This document shows positions 1 through 7,561 of a stretch of DNA of 64,000 nt, piece after piece. The stretch is from Frigoribacterium sp. ACAM 257 (GTDB taxonomy: Bacteria; Actinomycetota; Actinomycetes; Actinomycetales; Microbacteriaceae). Below the pieces are notes generated by a model. The model searched no databases and had not been told where the DNA came from. It saw only the letters and a list, made by a program, of their open reading frames with translations. The stretch lies in the NCBI RefSeq assembly GCF_007954365.1, contig NZ_VOLO01000001.1, forward strand, positions 930,001-994,000. Direction: 5' to 3'. Each line of letters opens with the position of its first letter. The stretch's first letter is position 1. The translations under genes were made by a program, and so were the position numbers.

Positions 1-588
1 GGCCGCGACTCGGTCGACCGCCAGCGGCAGAAGAACGGCGAGACGCTCGTGCTCAGCGGCCTCGTCCCCGTCGAGGGCTCGCGTCCGCGAGGGCTGCGCG
101 GGGCGACCCCCGACGTGCTGGTGCGGCTCGCCGCGGCGCCCTCGGCGGGCACCGCCTGGCTCTGCGTCGACACCGTCCTGGCCGCGCTGCCCGGCTCCGT
201 CGTCGTGGTGCCCGACGAGCACCTGTCCGTCTTCGGCGCCGACGCCCGGGTCGTCGGCGCCTCGGCCGAGGCCGCCGCCCGGGCGGCGCGCACGGCGCGG
301 GTGACCGTCGACCTGCCGGCCCCGGTGCGCGTCCGCGACGCCGCCCCCCTGCTCGAGGCGGTCTCCTCGATCGGCGTCGGGGTCCTCGGCACGGTCGAGG
401 TGACTGACGACACGGCCGACCAGGGAGGGGGTGGCCCGGTGCTGCGCATCCGGTCGAGCCGGGCCGAGGCGCGCGCCCTCCTGCACGGGACCGAGGAACT
501 CTTCGAGACCCGCAGTGGCCGAGCCCGGTGGTGCGAGCGGATCGAGGGCGAGCCCTCTCTCGCCGCCTACCTGGGCGGCTGGGGCTGA
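1..588 (+). CDS. 3' part of an unrecognised protein
   Basis: The reading frame is open from the first base of the window and stops with TGA at 586-588, so the true start lies upstream; about 195 residues are visible. I do not recognise the family. The visible part alternates short hydrophobic strands with Ala/Arg-rich helices, has two cysteines (one in the segment TAWLCVDTVL, one near the C-terminus in RARWCERI) and ends in a short aromatic tail. There is no signal peptide or obvious membrane segment in the part seen. Codon use matches its neighbours. A strong hairpin follows 22 bases after the stop, so this is the last gene of its transcript. Confidence 0.6.
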   Translation, partial: GRDSVDRQRQKNGETLVLSGLVPVEGSRPRGLRGATPDVLVRLAAAPSAGTAWLCVDTVLAALPGSVVVVPDEHLSVFGADARVVGASAEAAARAARTARVTVDLPAPVRVRDAAPLLEAVSSIGVGVLGTVEVTDDTADQGGGGPVLRIRSSRAEARALLHGTEELFETRSGRARWCERIEGEPSLAAYLGGWG

Positions 589-610
589 GAGCACGCGTCA
601 CCCCGTGATA

Positions 611-648
611 GCGACAAGGCGACGCAGCCTTCTCCGTCGTCTTGTCGC
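611..648 (+). terminator. Strong hairpin, probable terminator
   Basis: Arms 611-624 and 635-648 pair over 14 bases with a single G-U wobble around a 10-base loop. It lies just after the stop of the partial first gene. Only a short run of T follows (about 658-661), as is common for actinobacterial terminators. Confidence 0.6.
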
Positions 649-719
649 CTTCGCGGAGTTTCCCGGCGGTCGGCGGCCCGCGCGCCATCGACCGTTCACC
701 CGCCCTCCACCCGACGCCC

Positions 720-748
720 CCCGGCACGACGCCGGGCCTCCCTACCGT
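720..748 (+). promoter_or_regulatory. Possible operator and -10 for the ABC operon
   Basis: An inverted repeat CCCGGC (720-725) / GCCGGG (731-736) with a 5-base spacer lies 6 bases upstream of TACCGT (743-748), a TAnnnT-type -10. It precedes the four-gene importer starting at 827. The repeat is short, so operator function is only a suggestion. Confidence 0.3.
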
Positions 749-826
749 GCACGCAGGCCGACCGACGCCCCTCCGCGAGCTGATCCCCAGACGCGACCGG
801 CGGCCGAGCTCCAGGAGGACCCACCC

Positions 827-1960
827 GTGATCGACAAGCGATACCTCGCCGCCGCCGCCGCCCTCGGCGCACTCGCCCTCGGCCTGACCGGCTGCTCGGC
901 CTCCGCTGACGCGTCCGACGTGGCTGGCGCCTCCGGCACCGACGCCGCCACCGCGACCAGCGCCGCCGACCTGGGCGGCATGGACGCCCTCGTCGCCGCC
1001 GCCGAGGCGGAGGGCGAGCTGAACGTCATCGCCCTGCCCGACACGTGGGCCAACTACGGGAAGATCATCGACGCCTTCGAGGCCGAGTACGACATCACGG
1101 TCAACTCGGACAGCCCCGACGTGTCGAGCGCCGAGGAGATCACCGCGGCCCAGAACCTGGCGGGCCAGGACGGCGCCCCCGACGTCTTCGACCTCGGCTC
1201 GGCCGTCGCGCTGGCGAACACGGACCAGTTCGCGCCCTACAAGGTCACCACGTGGGACGACATCGCGGACGACCACAAGGACGCGGACGGCACCTGGGTC
1301 TACGACTACACCGGCCTGATGTCGGTCGGCTACGACGCGGACGCCGTCCCCGAGCCCACCAGCCTCGACGACCTGCTCGGCGACGACTACAAGGGGAAGA
1401 TCGCGATCAACGGCGACCCGACCCAGGCGGGCGCGGCCGCTGCCGCCGTCCAGTGGGCGGCCCTCCAGGACGGCGGCAGCGCGGACGACGTGCAGCCCGG
1501 CATCGACTTCTTCGGCCAGCTGGCGGACGCGGGCAACTTCCTGCCCACCGACCCGACCCCGGCGACCATCGCCTCGGGCGAGACCCCGGTCGTCTTCGAC
1601 TGGAGCTACAACAACCTCGCGGCCGCGGCCGACGCGGGCGGGCGTGACTGGAAGACCGCCGTGCTGCCCGGCACGGCCCTCGCCAGCTACTACAACCAGG
1701 CGATCAACGTGGACGCGCCGCACCCGGCCGCCGCGCGGCTCTGGCAGGAGTTCATCATGAGCGATACCGCGCAGAACCTGTACCTCGCCGCCGGCGCCTA
1801 CCCCGTCCGGCTGGCCGCGATGGTCGAGGCGGGCACCGTCGACCAGGACGCCCTCGACGCCGTGGGCGAGCAGCCCGAGGACACCGTGCAGCTGACGAGC
1901 GAGCAGACCGAGGCCGCCTCGGCCCTGCTCGCGCAGTCGTGGTCCGCGGCGATCGGCTGA
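827..1960 (+). CDS. ABC transporter substrate-binding lipoprotein (PotD/Fe3+/phosphonate-like)
   Basis: The 377-residue protein starts at GTG 827, eight bases after an AGGAGG at 813-818. The N-terminus has a charged start, a hydrophobic stretch and the lipobox LTGC at about residues 21-24, so it is a predicted lipoprotein anchored on the outer face of the membrane. The remainder reads as a family 1/6/8 extracellular solute-binding protein (for example GELNVIALPDTWANYGKI near residue 65 and a later IAINGDPTQAG segment). It is the first gene of a binding protein, permease, permease, ATPase operon. The arrangement is that of polyamine, iron or 2-aminoethylphosphonate importers. The ligand cannot be read from the sequence. 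Confidence 0.88.
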   Translation: MIDKRYLAAAAALGALALGLTGCSASADASDVAGASGTDAATATSAADLGGMDALVAAAEAEGELNVIALPDTWANYGKIIDAFEAEYDITVNSDSPDVSSAEEITAAQNLAGQDGAPDVFDLGSAVALANTDQFAPYKVTTWDDIADDHKDADGTWVYDYTGLMSVGYDADAVPEPTSLDDLLGDDYKGKIAINGDPTQAGAAAAAVQWAALQDGGSADDVQPGIDFFGQLADAGNFLPTDPTPATIASGETPVVFDWSYNNLAAAADAGGRDWKTAVLPGTALASYYNQAINVDAPHPAAARLWQEFIMSDTAQNLYLAAGAYPVRLAAMVEAGTVDQDALDAVGEQPEDTVQLTSEQTEAASALLAQSWSAAIG

Positions 1961-1962
1961 TC

Positions 1963-2880
1963 GTGACCACCCTGGCGGAGACCGTCCCCCAGGCCTCCGT
2001 CACCCCGGACGGCGCCGTACCCACGAGGGCCCGGCGCCGTCCGGCGGCGTGGTGGGGGCTCACGCCGTTCGTGCTGTACGTGCTGGCGTTCCTCGTGCTG
2101 CCGTGCCTGCTCGCGCTCGGCACCGGCCTCGTCGACGGCGACGGCCGGCCCACGCTGTCGAACCTGACGGCGCTCGGCGACCCCGTCGTGCTGCGCACCT
2201 TCGCGAGCTCGTTCCTCGTGTCGGGCGTCACCGCCGTCGGGGGAGCGGTCGTCGGCGCCGTCGTCTGCTGGGGCCTCACCGCCCTCCGCCCCGACGGGCT
2301 CGTGCGCAGCCTGGTCGACGGCGCCGCCAGTGTGCTCGCCCACTTCGGCGGCGTCATGCTCGCCTTCGCGTTCACCGCGACGATCGGCATCCAGGGCGTC
2401 GTCACGCAGCTGCTGCTCACCCGTGCGGGAGTCGACATCTTCGCGGGCGGAGCCTGGATCTACGAGGTCCCCGGCCTCCTCCTGCCCTACCTGTACTTCC
2501 AGGTGCCGCTGATGGTCATCACCTTCATGCCCGCGGTCACCGGACTCAAGCCCCAGTGGCAGGAGGCGGTGGCCACCCTCGGCGGCACCGCCCGCCAGCA
2601 CCTGCTGCGCGTCGTCGTCCCGGTGCTGGCGCCCGCCTTCGCCGGCAGCCTGCTCCTCCTCTTCGCGAACGCGTTCTCGTCCTACGCGACCGCCGCCGCC
2701 CTCATCAGCCAGGGCTCGCAGATCGTGCCGCTGCAGATCCGCGCCGCGCTCGTCAGCGAGACGGTGCTCGGCCGGGAGAACGTCGCCGGCGTGCTCGCCC
2801 TCGGGATGGTTCTCGTGATGGTCGTGCTCATGGTCGGCTACTCGCTGCTGCAGCGCCGCACCGACCGGTGGACGCGATGA
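1963..2880 (+). CDS. ABC transporter permease, first subunit
   Basis: GTG at 1963 lies two bases after the preceding stop and gives 305 residues. Six membrane segments are readable, beginning with TPFVLYVLAFLVLPCLLALG. The cytoplasmic coupling (EAA-type) loop is at about residues 190-210 (WQEAVATLGGTARQHLLRVV). This is the MalF/PotB-type inner-membrane half of the importer. Its stop overlaps the start of the next permease by four bases (ATGA), which implies translational coupling. The N-terminal 25 residues before the first helix are Thr/Pro/Arg-rich and probably cytoplasmic. Confidence 0.87.
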   Translation: MTTLAETVPQASVTPDGAVPTRARRRPAAWWGLTPFVLYVLAFLVLPCLLALGTGLVDGDGRPTLSNLTALGDPVVLRTFASSFLVSGVTAVGGAVVGAVVCWGLTALRPDGLVRSLVDGAASVLAHFGGVMLAFAFTATIGIQGVVTQLLLTRAGVDIFAGGAWIYEVPGLLLPYLYFQVPLMVITFMPAVTGLKPQWQEAVATLGGTARQHLLRVVVPVLAPAFAGSLLLLFANAFSSYATAAALISQGSQIVPLQIRAALVSETVLGRENVAGVLALGMVLVMVVLMVGYSLLQRRTDRWTR

Positions 2881-3740
2881 GCGCGTCCGGCCGCGGCACG
2901 AGCCGCGGCCCCGGCCCCGGCGCCGCCTCGCCCGCCGCCCGTCGCGCCGCCCTCGTCGTCATCGGCCTGGTCTTCGCCGTCCCGATCGCGGCCATGGGCG
3001 CGTTCTCGCTGCGCAGCGCGGACGGCACCGGCCACGACCTCGGCCACTGGCTCGCGCTGGCCGACCCGGAGAACGGCCGCGTCTACCGGAACCTCGTCGA
3101 GGGCGTGACGAACAGCCTCGTGCTGGCGGTCGTGACCGCCGTGCTCGTCCTCGTGATGCTCGTGCCCGCGATGGTGCTCGTCCACCTGCGATACCCGCGC
3201 CTGTCGCGCGTGCTCGAGTTCGTCTGCCTCGTGCCGATCACGGTGCCGGCGATCGTGCTGGTCGTCGGGCTCGCACCCGTCTACTCGGTCGTGGCGCGCC
3301 TCCTCGGCTCGGGGGCCTGGACGCTCGCCCTCGCCTACGGGGTGACCGTGCTGCCGTACGCCTACCGCGCCGTGCAGTCGGACCTCGCGGCGACGGACCT
3401 GCGGACGCTGACCGAGGCCTCGCGGACCCTCGGGTCGAGCTGGCTCTCGACCCTGGTGCTCGTCGTCGTGCCGAGCCTCCGCCGCGGCCTGCTCGCCGCG
3501 GCCTTCATCACCGTCGCCGTCGTGCTCGGCGAGTACACGATCTCGTCGCTGCTGAACCGAGTCACCCTGCAGACCTCGCTCGTCCAGATCAGCCGCAGCG
3601 ACCCGTTCGCGGCCGTCATCGTGGCCCTCCTCGCGCTCGCGTTCGCGTTCGTGCTGCTCGTCGTGATGGGCCGAGTCGGCTCGATCGGCACGGCGCGTCC
3701 CGCCGTCCCCTCCTCCACCTCCCGGAAGGCCCTCTCGTGA
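2877..3740 (+). CDS. ABC transporter permease, second subunit
   Basis: The start ATG at 2877 overlaps the stop of the first permease, giving 287 residues. A Gly/Pro/Arg-rich cytoplasmic N-terminus of about 25 residues precedes the first helix. The protein has six membrane segments and an EAA-type loop at about 185-205 (LTEASRTLGSSWLSTLVLVV) that contacts the ATPase. It is the PotC-type partner of the preceding permease. It ends in a GTGA overlap with the ATPase gene, so all four importer genes are one transcription unit. Confidence 0.87.
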   Translation: MSASGRGTSRGPGPGAASPAARRAALVVIGLVFAVPIAAMGAFSLRSADGTGHDLGHWLALADPENGRVYRNLVEGVTNSLVLAVVTAVLVLVMLVPAMVLVHLRYPRLSRVLEFVCLVPITVPAIVLVVGLAPVYSVVARLLGSGAWTLALAYGVTVLPYAYRAVQSDLAATDLRTLTEASRTLGSSWLSTLVLVVVPSLRRGLLAAAFITVAVVLGEYTISSLLNRVTLQTSLVQISRSDPFAAVIVALLALAFAFVLLVVMGRVGSIGTARPAVPSSTSRKALS

Positions 3741-4819
3741 CCGCCACCCTGCCCGAGCGGCCTGCCGCCGCCTCCTCCACGACGCCCGTCCCCGAGGGCG
3801 CGACCGTCGCCTTCCGGTCGGTGGCCAAGGAGTACGCCGGGCACCGCGCCCTCACCGGCTTCGACCTCGACCTCGGCGCCGGCGAGCTGGTCGCCCTGCT
3901 CGGGCCGTCCGGCTGCGGCAAGACCACGGCGCTCCGCAGCCTCGCCGGGCTCGAGGCCGTGACGAGCGGGACCGTCTCGATCGACGGCCGCGACGTCGTC
4001 GGCGTCCCGACACACCGCCGTGACGTCGGGATGGTGTTCCAGGCGTACTCGCTGTTCCCGCACCTCACGGTGCAGCAGAACGTCGAGTTCGGCCTGCGGA
4101 TGCGACGCGTGGCCCGGGCCGAACGGGCTCGACGCGCCGCCGAGATGCTCGACCTCGTCGGGCTCGGCGACCTCGGCACCCGGTACGCCCACCAGGTCTC
4201 CGGCGGCCAGCAGCAGCGCGTCGCCCTCGCCCGGGCGCTCGTCACCCGGCCCCGCGTGCTGCTGCTCGACGAGCCGCTCAGCGCCCTCGACGCGAAGGTG
4301 CGCGTCCAGCTCCGCGACGAGATCCGGCGCATCCAGCGCGAGCTCTCGATCACGACCCTGTTCGTCACCCACGACCAGGAGGAGGCGCTGGCGGTGGCCG
4401 ACCGCGTCGCCGTCATGCGCGCGGGCGGCATCGAGCAGATCGGTGCGCCGGAGGAGCTCTACGCGACGCCGGCGACGCAGTTCGTCGCGGAGTTCGTCGG
4501 GACGAGCAACCGGCTGCGCTCGGAGGTCGTCTCGGGGCGGGTCCGGCTGCCCGGGGGAGAGGTGCCCGCCGTGGGTGCCTGCGCGGACGGCCCGGTCTGG
4601 GCCTACGTGCGGCCGGAGGACGTGGTCTTCGCCGAGCGGGGCCTCGCCGGGACGGTCGAGCAGGTGTCGTTCCGCGGGGCGACCGTGCGGAGCGTCGTGC
4701 GGACGGCGGGGGACGTGCTCATCACGCTCGACCACCGGGCCGACCGGCGCCGTCCGGTCGGCGACGCGGTCTGCCTCGCCATCACGGCGCAGGCCGTGGC
4801 CGTCGCCGCGATCGACTGA
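3737..4819 (+). CDS. ABC transporter ATP-binding protein (PotA-like)
   Basis: The 360-residue protein starts at GTG 3737, overlapping the previous stop. Walker A GPSGCGKT is at residues 56-63, the Q-loop follows in VFQAYSLFPHLT, the signature VSGGQQQRVALARAL is near 154, Walker B LLLDEPLSALD near 175, and a switch histidine follows in FVTHDQEEAL. The last 100 residues form a TOBE-type C-terminal domain (ending VCLAITAQAVAV), typical of MalK/PotA subunits. It powers the importer encoded by the three genes before it. ATPase function is certain; the transported solute is not. Confidence 0.9.
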   Translation: MTATLPERPAAASSTTPVPEGATVAFRSVAKEYAGHRALTGFDLDLGAGELVALLGPSGCGKTTALRSLAGLEAVTSGTVSIDGRDVVGVPTHRRDVGMVFQAYSLFPHLTVQQNVEFGLRMRRVARAERARRAAEMLDLVGLGDLGTRYAHQVSGGQQQRVALARALVTRPRVLLLDEPLSALDAKVRVQLRDEIRRIQRELSITTLFVTHDQEEALAVADRVAVMRAGGIEQIGAPEELYATPATQFVAEFVGTSNRLRSEVVSGRVRLPGGEVPAVGACADGPVWAYVRPEDVVFAERGLAGTVEQVSFRGATVRSVVRTAGDVLITLDHRADRRRPVGDAVCLAITAQAVAVAAID

Positions 4820-4872
4820 GTCCGCAGCGGACGGGGCGGCGTCGGGCCGGGCCCTGACGACGCATGCCGTCG
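4820..4872. terminator. Convergent intergenic hairpins
   Basis: Between two converging genes lie GTCCG/CGGAC (4820-4824, 4828-4832) and CGACG/CGTCG (4858-4862, 4868-4872). Both stems are only five base pairs, so termination is plausible but weakly supported. Confidence 0.3.
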
Positions 4873-4882
4873 CGGCTGCGGG

Positions 4883-5152
4883 CTAGTCGTTCTTCTTGGT
4901 CTTCTTCGTGGCGATGGCGTCCCGCTCGCCGCGCAGCGACTGGACGGTCTCGGGGTCGAGGAAGTCGACGAACGGGTTCGGCTGGCCGGTCTTGTCCGCG
5001 ACGACCTGCGTGTAGGCCGAGGCGGCCTGACGCACCTTCTCCGTGGCCCGGCCCGCGCGCTTGGCGCTCACGGGACGATCGCTCATCACCTCGCCGTGGT
5101 GCTCGAGGGCCTTGACGAGGGACTTGAGGGCTGCGTCGATCTTCTTGCTCAC
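4883..5152 (-). CDS. Small basic hypothetical protein
   Basis: An 89-residue minus-strand gene, starting with GTG at 5152 and ending with TAG at 4883-4885. It begins VSKKIDAALKSLVKALEHHG and ends in a Lys-rich tail (IATKKTKKND). The middle contains NPFVDFLDPETVQSLRGERD. I do not recognise the family. It has no membrane segment and looks like a small soluble helical protein. No good Shine-Dalgarno precedes the start; an in-frame GTG at 5170 is an alternative. It is convergent with the importer operon and divergent from the DUF817 gene. Confidence 0.6.
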   Translation of the reverse strand: MSKKIDAALKSLVKALEHHGEVMSDRPVSAKRAGRATEKVRQAASAYTQVVADKTGQPNPFVDFLDPETVQSLRGERDAIATKKTKKND

Positions 5153-5186
5153 GGGGGCATTGTGTCGCACCGAGGTTAACGCGCAA

Positions 5187-5220
5187 GTCGATGTCCCCCG
5201 GTCGGCCGTCGACGTCCCCC
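5187..5220. repeat. Direct repeat with 21-bp period
   Basis: GTCGATGTCCCCC (5187-5199) and GTCGACGTCCCCC (5208-5220) differ at one base and start 21 bases apart, two helical turns. They lie in the divergent intergenic region between the small minus-strand gene and the DUF817 gene, so they could be tandem binding sites. Confidence 0.45.
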
Positions 5221-5301
5221 GACGGCGACAGGTGTCGATCTCCTCACCAGGGACGAGCGGGATGCTCCTCGAGGACGACGCAGCGTCGTGCCGTGTGCTC
5301 G

Positions 5302-5307
5302 TAGCGT
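5302..5307 (+). promoter_or_regulatory. Possible -10 of DUF817 gene
   Basis: TAGCGT, a TAnnnT-type -10, is 38 bases upstream of the GTG at 5346. No convincing -35 is seen. Confidence 0.3.
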
Positions 5308-5345
5308 CGACCCGACGCCGATCGCCGGTGTCGGGGGAGGCCGCC

Positions 5346-6152
5346 GTGAGCAGTGCACGATCCGTGGCGAGCAGTCGCGCAGGAGGCGCCGGCCGCCTCC
5401 ACGAGGCCGCTCGCGACCTCGTCGCGTTCGGCGTCCAACAGGCACTCTCCTGCGCCTTCGCCGTGGCGGTGCTCGTGGGCCTCGCGGTCACGAGCGTCGT
5501 CGACGTCGGGCTGCCGCGCTACGACGCGATGCTCGTCTGGTGCGTGCTCGTCCAGGTCGTCTTCGTGGCGACGCGGCTCGAGACCCGCGACGAGCTCGTC
5601 GTGATCTGCCTGTTCCACCTCCTGGGCCTCGGCCTCGAGGTGTTCAAGGTGGCGGTCGGGTCGTGGTCGTATCCCGAGCCCGGCGTGCTGCGGATCGGCG
5701 ACGTCCCGCTCTACAGCGGCTTCATGTACGCGGCGGTGGGCAGCTACGTCTGCCAGGCCTGGCGGCGCCTCGACCTGCGGGTCGACCGGCTGCGGATGTT
5801 GCCGACCCTCGCCCTGGCGATCGCCTTCTACGTCAACTTCTTCACGAACCACTGGGTCGTCGACCTGCGCTCGGCGCTGCTCGGCATCGCGGTCGTGCTG
5901 CTGGGCCCGAAGGGCGTGACGTTCCGGGTGCGGGGCCGCGACAGGCGGATGCCCCTGCTCGTCGCCTTCGCCCTGATCGGCTTCTTCATCTGGGTCGCCG
6001 AGAACGCCGCGACCCTGATGGGCGCCTGGACCTACGCCTCGCAGGCCGACGGCTGGTCGATCGTGCACCCGAGCAAGATCGGCTCGTGGATGGTGCTCGT
6101 CGTCTTCAGCTTCACGCTGGTGCTGTGGCTGAAGCAGCGCCGAGCAGGCTGA
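5346..6152 (+). CDS. DUF817 family integral membrane protein
   Basis: GTG at 5346, preceded by GGGGGAGG at a good spacing, gives 268 residues. About seven to eight hydrophobic helices are readable, starting at LSCAFAVAVLVGLAVTSVVD. The segment PLYSGFMYAAVGSYVCQAWR in the middle and the conserved YVNFFTNHW are hallmarks of the DUF817 (YfkS-like) family, whose function is unknown. The gene is convergent with coaBC and its last 41 bases overlap the end of that gene on the other strand. There is no obvious partner gene. Confidence 0.8.
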   Translation: MSSARSVASSRAGGAGRLHEAARDLVAFGVQQALSCAFAVAVLVGLAVTSVVDVGLPRYDAMLVWCVLVQVVFVATRLETRDELVVICLFHLLGLGLEVFKVAVGSWSYPEPGVLRIGDVPLYSGFMYAAVGSYVCQAWRRLDLRVDRLRMLPTLALAIAFYVNFFTNHWVVDLRSALLGIAVVLLGPKGVTFRVRGRDRRMPLLVAFALIGFFIWVAENAATLMGAWTYASQADGWSIVHPSKIGSWMVLVVFSFTLVLWLKQRRAG

Positions 6153-7455
6153 CCACGGCGTCGAGCAGGGCGCGCGCCGTGTCGGCCTTGGTGCCGCTCG
6201 ACTCCCCGACGACGGCGCCCTCCCGACCGAGCAGGACCGCGACGGACTCGTCCCGGCCGAAGCCCTCGGCCCAGCCGACCTGGTTGAGCACGAGCAGGTC
6301 GGCGGGCTTCCGCGCGAGCTTGCGGCGGCCCAGGGCGATCAGGTCGTCCCGCCCGGTCGAGGTCTCGGCGGCGAAGCCCACGACGACCTGGCCCGTCCGG
6401 CGCCGTGCCACGAGGCCGGCCAGGACGTCGACGGTCCGCACCAGGTCGAGGGTGAGGCGGTCGCCCGCGTCGTCCTTCTTCAGCTTGGCGTCGGCGACGG
6501 AGGCGGGCGTCCAGTCCGCGACCGCGGCCGCCATCACGACGACGTCGGCCTCCTCGGCCGCCGCCGTGGTGGCGACGTCCAGCTCGGCCGCGGTGCCGGC
6601 GGTCCGCACCTCGACACCGGCCAGCTGCGCCACCGCAGCCGCGACCTCGTCGTCGACGTGGGCCGCGACGAAGACCACGCGGGCGCCACGGGCCGTGGCC
6701 TCGCGGGCGACGGCGAGGCCCTGCTTGCCGCTCGAGCGGTTGCCGAGCCAGCGCACGGGGTCGAGGGGCTCGCGCGTCCCGCCGGCCGTGACGACGACGA
6801 CGCGGCCGACGAGGTCGCGACCGGCCAGGTCACGCCGCCGCGCCTCCTCGGCCCGGCCCGCGACGACCGCGAGCGCCGCGTCGACGATCACGTCGGGCTC
6901 GCTCAGCCGCCCGGGGCCGCTGTCGCCGCCGGTCAGCGGGCCGTCGTCGGGACCGACCACGACGACGCCCCGCGCACGGAGCAGCGCCAGGTTGTCGCTG
7001 GTCGAGGCCGCCTGCCACATCTGCGTGTGCATCGCCGGCGCGACGACGAGCGGGGCCGTGCTCGCGAGCACGGTCGTGCCGAGCAGGTCGTCGCTCAGCC
7101 CGTGGGTGAGCTTCGCGAGGGTGTGCGCCGTCGCCGGCGCGACGACGATCAGGTCGGCCTGCTGGCCGAGGGCGACGTGGCGGACCTGCGCGACGTCGTC
7201 GAAGACGGAGGTGTGCACGGGGTTTCGGCTGATGGCCTCGAGGGTGGGCGCGCCCACGAAGCGGAGCGCCGCCTCCGTGGGGACGACGTGCACGTCGTGG
7301 CCGCGCAGCACGAGCTCGCGCACCACGGACACGGCCTTGTAGGCGGCGATGCCGCCGCAGATGCCGACGACGACGGTCAGCCGACGGGCGTAGGCGCCGA
7401 CTGCGTCGTCGGCTGCTGCTGCGGCTGCCGTGTCGGCGGCGGTGCTGTCGGTCAC
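6112..7455 (-). CDS. coaBC: Bifunctional phosphopantothenoylcysteine decarboxylase/phosphopantothenate-cysteine ligase
   Basis: Taking the GTG at 7455 gives 447 residues. The N-terminal CoaC flavoprotein domain has GGIAAYK at about 34-40, the substrate-loop motif PAMHTQMW (His in place of Asn, as I recall for mycobacterial enzymes) and a conserved His in NPVHTSV. The CoaB domain has VTAGGTREPLDPVRWLGNRS and the lysine motif AKLKK. It makes 4'-phosphopantetheine from 4'-phosphopantothenate and cysteine for coenzyme A. In many actinobacteria the gene sits between rpoZ and metK, but here those two are adjacent at 52.9-54.6 kb and coaBC is about 45 kb away. The 3' end overlaps the DUF817 gene. 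Confidence 0.93.
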   Translation of the reverse strand: MTDSTAADTAAAAAADDAVGAYARRLTVVVGICGGIAAYKAVSVVRELVLRGHDVHVVPTEAALRFVGAPTLEAISRNPVHTSVFDDVAQVRHVALGQQADLIVVAPATAHTLAKLTHGLSDDLLGTTVLASTAPLVVAPAMHTQMWQAASTSDNLALLRARGVVVVGPDDGPLTGGDSGPGRLSEPDVIVDAALAVVAGRAEEARRRDLAGRDLVGRVVVVTAGGTREPLDPVRWLGNRSSGKQGLAVAREATARGARVVFVAAHVDDEVAAAVAQLAGVEVRTAGTAAELDVATTAAAEEADVVVMAAAVADWTPASVADAKLKKDDAGDRLTLDLVRTVDVLAGLVARRRTGQVVVGFAAETSTGRDDLIALGRRKLARKPADLLVLNQVGWAEGFGRDESVAVLLGREGAVVGESSGTKADTARALLDAVVSLLGAASATAPA

Positions 7456-7502
7456 GGTGGAGCCCCTGTCGGTCGGCCGCCGAGCTTGTGCCCGTCGGCG
7501 GG

Positions 7503-7508
7503 TAGCGT
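7503..7508 (+). promoter_or_regulatory. Possible -10 of NRDE-family gene
   Basis: TAGCGT lies 53 bases before the GTG at 7562, in the 106-base divergent gap between coaBC and the NRDE-family gene. A GGAGGAGG follows close to that start. Confidence 0.3.
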
Positions 7509-7561
7509 TGCAGCCACCACGATGCCGCATCCCGACGGATCGTGCCGGAGGAGGCCGCACG

